A stretch of 17,595 nucleotides of DNA from Bacillota bacterium. Lineage in GTDB: Bacteria > Bacillota > Clostridia > Tissierellales > Peptoniphilaceae. The DNA lies in NCBI GenBank assembly GCA_023443025.1, contig JAEZWM010000116.1, forward strand, positions 1 to 17,595. Reading direction: 5' to 3'. A program made the position numbers and the translations under genes. The notes under the pieces were generated by a model that was given only the letters and a program-made list of their open reading frames with translations, ran no database searches and was not told the origin of the DNA. Below are positions 14,141 through 17,595 of this stretch, in pieces; the stretch's first letter is position 1, and the number at the start of each line of letters is the position of its first letter.

Positions 14141-14980
14141 ATGAAATTATTTATTTCTGTTGATATGGAAGGAATTGCAGGTATAGTAAGTAATTATGAA
14201 GAATTCGGCGAAAGAGAAAATTATAGAGATTCAATTATGACTCAAATTAAATACGTTATAAATGGAATCAAATCCTCTAGTTTAAATAATCAAGTAAAAG
14301 AGATTACAGTATGTGATTCACATAACGAGGGCAAGTCTCTGGTCTATTTAGAACTTTCAAAACTTGACGATAGGATAACACTTATAGCCGGTTCTCCACG
14401 CGAGACTTTTATGGTGTCAACTATTGACGATAGCTATGATGCTGCTATATTTATAGGTTATCATGCGGGAGCAGGAACTCTACATGGAAATATGGAACAT
14501 AGTTTTTATGGTAAAGTAGTACATAGAATCTATGTAAATGATGTGCCTGTAAACGAATCTATGGTCAATGCAATCCACTGTAAAGACAATAATGTGCCAG
14601 TAGTTCTAATCGCAGGTGACGATAAACTTAAGGCTCAGTTAGATGAATTAGGATATTTAGATGATATACCATATATAATGACAAAGAATTCCATATCGAG
14701 ATATGCTGCTAAATATATTTCGCCCGTACAATTAAAGGAAGAAAGCATGCGCAATACTGTTTATGCTTTAGAGAATATTTCTAGTTTTAAGATGATTGAT
14801 TTCAAATCTCCATATGTACTTAGAATCGAGTTTAACAAAACACTAATGTGTGATTATGTCGAACTGTTTCCCGGAGTTGTAAGACTTGATGCTTATAGCA
14901 TTGAGTTTACATGTTTTAACTCCAGAGATTTGATATGTGCAATTTCTGCTTTCACTAGGCTTGCCGGAACTGCGGAGTAG
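14141..14980 (+). CDS. M55-family D-aminopeptidase (DppA-like)
   Basis: This 279-residue zinc peptidase is like Bacillus DppA (274 residues), which removes D-amino acids such as D-Ala from peptides; the family acts as a cytoplasmic decamer. The start MKLFISVDMEGIAG holds the metal ligands D8 and E10 in the SxDxEG motif. H61 (CDSHNEG), H108 (GYHAGAG) and E139 (VNES, for the usual VGE) match the other conserved zinc and active-site positions. The start is ATG 14141. It is followed after 6 bases by azlC, and divergent from a D-amino-acid-type PLP enzyme, which suggests salvage of D-residue peptides from cell-wall turnover. The related DmpA and L-aminopeptidase families are not similar. Confidence 0.9.
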   Translation: MKLFISVDMEGIAGIVSNYEEFGERENYRDSIMTQIKYVINGIKSSSLNNQVKEITVCDSHNEGKSLVYLELSKLDDRITLIAGSPRETFMVSTIDDSYDAAIFIGYHAGAGTLHGNMEHSFYGKVVHRIYVNDVPVNESMVNAIHCKDNNVPVVLIAGDDKLKAQLDELGYLDDIPYIMTKNSISRYAAKYISPVQLKEESMRNTVYALENISSFKMIDFKSPYVLRIEFNKTLMCDYVELFPGVVRLDAYSIEFTCFNSRDLICAISAFTRLAGTAE

Positions 14981-14986
14981 AGAAAT

Positions 14987-15700
14987 ATGGATAAACGTAA
15001 ATTTTATAATAATGGACTAAGAGATGGTATTCCAATATTTATTGGTTATCTTGCTGTTTCGTTTAGCTTTGGGATTCAAGCTAAAAAATTTGGATTAACC
15101 GTACTCGAATCTGGCTTTTTATCCCTTAGTAACTTAACTTCAGCAGGACAGTTCGCAGGACTCACGATGATGTTTGGTGGTGCTACATTACTTGAGATAG
15201 CAATTTCTCAGCTAATTATTAACTCAAGGTATTTACTTATGTCAGGTGCTCTATCTCAAAAGTTATCTCCGGATGAATCACTACCAAAAAGATTGTTAAT
15301 GGCTCATGGTATTACTGATGAGATGTTTGCAATGTCAATTTCTGAACCTAACACATTAAGCCCTTTTTATCACTACGGTTTAATGTCTGCTGCAATTCCC
15401 GGATGGGTTATGGGTACGGTACTTGGTGTTCTTGCAGGGGATTTATTACCGACTTCAATCATAGATGCTCTTGGTATTGCATTATACGGAATGTTAATAG
15501 CGGTTATAGTACCTCCGGCTAAAAATAACAAAGTTGTGGCTTCTCTAATCATAATATCAATGATATTGAGTTATGTAGTGAATAATATACCTATTTTAAA
15601 AAATATTTCTCCATCTATGATGATTATAATTCTAACTATTATAATAACAACAATAGCTTCATATTTCTTCCCTGTTGAGGAGGCCAACCATGAGATATAA
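14987..15700 (+). CDS. azlC: AzlC-family branched-chain amino acid exporter, large subunit
   Basis: This 237-residue integral membrane protein has about five to six hydrophobic segments. The N-terminus NNGLRDGIPIFIGYLAVSFSFGIQAKKFGL and the LTSAGQFAGLTMMFGGATLLEIAISQLIINSRYLLMS-type region (about 49-85, cited in part) are strong AzlC signatures, as is MAHGITDEMFA (about 105-115). AzlC works with the small AzlD to export branched-chain and possibly other amino acids. The ATG at 14987 follows the D-aminopeptidase stop by 6 bases, and the GGAG ribosome binding site overlaps that stop region, so it is the second gene of the operon. Its likely role here is to release excess amino acids freed by peptidase action; this is inference. 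Confidence 0.9.
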   Translation: MDKRKFYNNGLRDGIPIFIGYLAVSFSFGIQAKKFGLTVLESGFLSLSNLTSAGQFAGLTMMFGGATLLEIAISQLIINSRYLLMSGALSQKLSPDESLPKRLLMAHGITDEMFAMSISEPNTLSPFYHYGLMSAAIPGWVMGTVLGVLAGDLLPTSIIDALGIALYGMLIAVIVPPAKNNKVVASLIIISMILSYVVNNIPILKNISPSMMIIILTIIITTIASYFFPVEEANHEI

Positions 15701-16001
15701 TCCATTTTTAAATATTACTGTCATGGCTTTAGTAACTTATTTAGTTCGAGCACTACCATTAACTCTTATAAAAAAACAAATAAAGAATAGTTTTATTAGA
15801 TCTTTTCTTTATTATGTACCTTTTGTAACTTTAAGCTTACTTGTATTTCCTTCAATACTTTACTCTACAAATTCAATTTATTCTGCTCTTACAGGGTTTG
15901 TTGTTGCCATTTTTTTAGCCTATAGGGAAGAAAAGTTAATATTAGTTTCAATGTCTGCCGTACTTGTGGTATACATTATTGAAATAATATTACTCAAGTA
16001 A
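15690..16001 (+). CDS. azlD: AzlD-family branched-chain amino acid exporter, small subunit
   Basis: This 103-residue membrane protein has about three to four hydrophobic helices, with the family pattern MALVTYLVRALPLTLIKKQIKN near the start (about 12-33), then FIRSFLYYVPFVTLSLLVFPSI. It is the usual length and is the partner of AzlC. The start is ATG 15690: GAGGAGG lies 6 bases upstream inside azlC, whereas the frame begins slightly earlier at 15675 without support. It overlaps the end of azlC by 11 bases, indicating coupling. It is the last gene of this operon; no convincing terminator follows within the next 90 bases. Confidence 0.9.
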   Translation: MRYNPFLNITVMALVTYLVRALPLTLIKKQIKNSFIRSFLYYVPFVTLSLLVFPSILYSTNSIYSALTGFVVAIFLAYREEKLILVSMSAVLVVYIIEIILLK

Positions 16002-16089
16002 TAAGGATTATGTTATTTCCATTGTAAATACATTATTAATTGCATATTGAGGAATTATTATTTAAAAAAAGTACTCAATAGTCCTCTCT

Positions 16090-16118
16090 TTTACATTTTT
16101 AGAGATTAGTTGTATAAT
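16090..16118 (+). promoter_or_regulatory. Sigma-A promoter of the dipeptidase gene
   Basis: TTTACA (16090-16095, 5 of 6), a 17-base spacer, and a perfect TATAAT (16113-16118). Transcription would start near 16125, leaving a leader of about 80 bases before the TTG start at 16205. The leader is AT-rich and shows no recognised riboswitch. Confidence 0.75.
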
Positions 16119-16128
16119 GATGATACAA
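16110..16128. promoter_or_regulatory. Candidate operator TTGTAT-N7-ATACAA over the dipeptidase promoter
   Basis: Perfect 6-base inverted arms (16110-16115 and 16123-16128) around 7 bases. The left arm overlaps the -10 TATAAT and the right arm covers the expected transcription start, a classical repressor position. No regulator gene lies next to it in the window. Confidence 0.4.
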
Positions 16129-16204
16129 TATGCATTTTTATATAACAATAATTATTAATTAAAAAATAAATCTAATTTGATTAATATAAGGAGGATGATT
16201 CCGC

Positions 16205-17182
16205 TTGTCTACAATAGATTTGCACGTAGATACTCTTTTAAAACTTCAGAGAAAAAATAATACCGGAGATTTAGGAATCAATAACGATACAAGCGTAGAT
16301 TTAAAAAGACTCTTTGAGGGAAGATACTCTGCACAATTCTTTGCAATGTATCCAATGTCCGATATGAACTTTGAAGAAGATAATATTGTTGAAATGAGTC
16401 AGTTCGAACTCATTGAGAACATGATTAACAGCTTTTATTGTAATCTTGAAAGATATTCTGATTTTATTGCATTTGCAGGCAATTATATAGATCTATTAAG
16501 CAATATGAAAGATAGAAAGGTTTCTGCTTTTCTGACAATAGAAGATGGTGCTGTCATTGATAATGACCTTGATAAGCTTGATTATTACTACAATCAAGGC
16601 GTTAGATTAATAAGCTTAACATGGAATTATGAAAATTGTTTTGGTTACCCAAACTCTCGAGATCCTGTGATAATGAATAAAGGCTTAAAACCATTTGGCA
16701 AAGAAGCCGTTGAATATATGAATGAATTAGGTATGATAATTGACGTCTCTCATCTTTCTGATGGGGGTTTTTATGATGTAATTAAAACATCAAAAAAACC
16801 TGTTGCCGCTACACACTCAAACGCAAGAGCTATTACCCCGCATCCTAGAAATCTAAGTGATGAGATGATTAAAACTCTAGCAAATGCGGGTGGAATTTGT
16901 GGTGTCAACTTTTGTAGCAGTTTTCTAAATACAAGAAATGATGGTTATTCTTATATCGATGATATTGTGCAGCATCTAAATCACTTAAAAAATGTAGGTG
17001 GCGAAGGTTTTGTTGCATTAGGCAGTGATTATGATGGAATATCCAATGAAGTAGAAATCTCAGGTCCTCAAGATATTAGACTGCTTTTTGACGCCCTTTT
17101 AAAATCAGGCTGGAATGAAAGACAAATAGAGAATCTAAAGTTTCAAAATGTTACAAGGTTTATTAGAGATACTTTAAAATAA
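16205..17182 (+). CDS. M19 membrane-dipeptidase-type zinc dipeptidase
   Basis: This 325-residue enzyme is of the renal dipeptidase family (AdeP/PepD-M19 type), which hydrolyses dipeptides including those with a D-residue at the C-terminal side. The binuclear zinc site is complete: H7 and D9 in DLHVDT, E113 in TIEDG, H183 in DVSHLS, H204 in ATHSNAR, and D275 in GSDYDG. There is no signal peptide, so it is cytoplasmic, as is usual in bacteria. The start is TTG 16205 (protein STIDLHVDT), with GGAGG 10 bases upstream; the nearer ATG at 16195 is out of frame. It has its own promoter and ends in a bidirectional terminator. Next to the D-aminopeptidase, it suggests breakdown of D-amino-acid dipeptides. 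Confidence 0.92.
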   Translation: MSTIDLHVDTLLKLQRKNNTGDLGINNDTSVDLKRLFEGRYSAQFFAMYPMSDMNFEEDNIVEMSQFELIENMINSFYCNLERYSDFIAFAGNYIDLLSNMKDRKVSAFLTIEDGAVIDNDLDKLDYYYNQGVRLISLTWNYENCFGYPNSRDPVIMNKGLKPFGKEAVEYMNELGMIIDVSHLSDGGFYDVIKTSKKPVAATHSNARAITPHPRNLSDEMIKTLANAGGICGVNFCSSFLNTRNDGYSYIDDIVQHLNHLKNVGGEGFVALGSDYDGISNEVEISGPQDIRLLFDALLKSGWNERQIENLKFQNVTRFIRDTLK

Positions 17183-17220
17183 AAGACCCGAGAGTTTGGA
17201 ATTAAACTCATGGGTCTTTT
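17181..17220. terminator. Bidirectional rho-independent terminator
   Basis: Outer stem AAAAGACCC (17181-17189) / GGGTCTTTT (17212-17220) and an inner stem GAGTTT (17192-17197) / AAACTC (17204-17209), followed on plus by further T residues to 17223. It begins at the dipeptidase stop codon and ends just before the convergent aroQ stop. On the minus strand the tail TTTTATTTT is weaker but usable, so it serves both genes. Confidence 0.9.
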
Positions 17221-17223
17221 TTT

Positions 17224-17595
17224 CTATTTTTGTATTAAATAATTGATAGCTTCAATATATCCTTCGAAGCCCCTTCCTTCAATTGTTTTTTCACAATAAA
17301 GGCCTGTATAAGAGATTTGTCTAAATTCTTCCCTCTCCGATACTTTGGACAAATGCACTTCCACGGTAGGGAGTCCGACAGATTTTAATGCATCCAGTAT
17401 CCCGATTGAAGTGTGCGTATATGCAGCCGGATTTATTATTATTGCATCTTGAGAGTCGTATGCAGATTGTATCATATCTATTATATCGCCTTCGTGATTA
17501 GACTGAAATACAGTTAATTCTATCCCTGATTTTTCGGCATGATTATTTACTAGCTCCACCAAATCCTCATACGTGTTTTTGCCATAAATGTCAGG
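17224..17595 (-). CDS. aroQ: Type II 3-dehydroquinate dehydratase (AroQ), N-terminus cut by the window edge
   Basis: The visible 123 codons are the main part of a type II dehydroquinase, which converts 3-dehydroquinate to 3-dehydroshikimate in the shikimate pathway. The frame is open to the window edge and begins PDIYGKNTYEDLVELV, whose YG tyrosine is the family's catalytic base. A start at the internal TTG (17562) would remove it, so the true start lies outside. NPAAYTHTSIGILDAL carries the conserved Asn and the general-acid His, and VEVHLSKVSEREEFR supplies substrate-binding residues. About 20 residues (usually KILVINGPNLNLLGxR) are missing. It converges on the dipeptidase gene and shares its terminator. 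It is probably part of an aromatic amino acid operon to the right, unrelated to the salvage genes. Confidence 0.93.
   Translation of the reverse strand, partial: PDIYGKNTYEDLVELVNNHAEKSGIELTVFQSNHEGDIIDMIQSAYDSQDAIIINPAAYTHTSIGILDALKSVGLPTVEVHLSKVSEREEFRQISYTGLYCEKTIEGRGFEGYIEAINYLIQK

Noticed and set aside
16049..16086. Possible terminator after azlD (GAGGA ... TCCTC, or ATTGAG ... CTCAAT)
   Set aside because: The arms are 5-6 bases with loops over 20 bases, the two pairings compete, and the T-run that follows belongs to the next promoter's -35 region. Not convincing.
16195..16197. ATG close after GGAGG as the dipeptidase start
   Set aside because: It is out of frame with the zinc-dipeptidase sequence and directly abuts the ribosome binding site; TTG 16205 begins immediately before the conserved DLHVD motif.
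16119..16204. Riboswitch or T-box in the 80-base leader of the dipeptidase gene
   Set aside because: The leader is AT-rich and too short, with no conserved stem set or terminator/antiterminator pair.

Overview
The window is AT-rich DNA (roughly one third G+C by eye) with strong AGGAGG-type ribosome binding sites, frequent TTG/GTG starts, consensus sigma-A promoters and Firmicutes-type transporters. I read it as a low-GC Firmicute, probably an anaerobic clostridial or Tissierellia-like bacterium living on peptides, amino acids and nucleosides. The organism call is inference from style and gene content. No tRNA, rRNA, CRISPR array, insertion sequence or phage gene was seen, and no gap between genes exceeds 300 bases.

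Layout. (1) 1-2009, minus strand: a CUT1-type sugar ABC transporter operon (ATPase, permease, and the first 16 codons of what is probably the second permease, running off the left edge). It has its own probable promoter at 2040-2069. (2) 2183-12924, minus strand: a ten-gene operon-like series in the order lacI-type repressor, ribokinase, BMP-family lipoprotein, double ATPase, two permeases, nucleoside hydrolase, M20 peptidase, GATase1-like protein, second M20 peptidase. It starts at a consensus promoter (TTGACA, 17 bases, TATAAT) followed by a perfect palindrome TTAAAACGTTTTAA. The same 14 bases recur directly before the lipoprotein gene. Hairpins mark the lipoprotein/ATPase junction, the GATase-like/M20 junction and the operon end. 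(3) 13043-16001: a divergent pair, with a D-cysteine-desulfhydrase-like PLP enzyme on minus, and a DppA-like M55 D-aminopeptidase followed by AzlC and AzlD on plus. (4) 16090-17182, plus strand: an M19 membrane-dipeptidase-type enzyme with its own promoter. (5) 17224-17595, minus strand: a type II 3-dehydroquinate dehydratase (AroQ) cut by the right edge, separated from the dipeptidase gene by a bidirectional terminator.

How the genes may work together. In region 2, nucleosides would be captured by the lipoprotein, imported by the ATPase/permease complex, split into base and ribose by the nucleoside hydrolase, and the ribose phosphorylated by ribokinase under the local LacI-type repressor. 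The two M20 amidohydrolase-type enzymes and the GATase1-like protein are not part of a textbook nucleoside pathway, which suggests the substrate may be a nucleoside conjugate or a mixed ribose/aminoacyl compound. Regions 3 and 4 together look like D-amino-acid or peptidoglycan-peptide salvage: two peptidases able to handle D-residues, a D-amino-acid-type PLP lyase and an AzlCD amino acid exporter.
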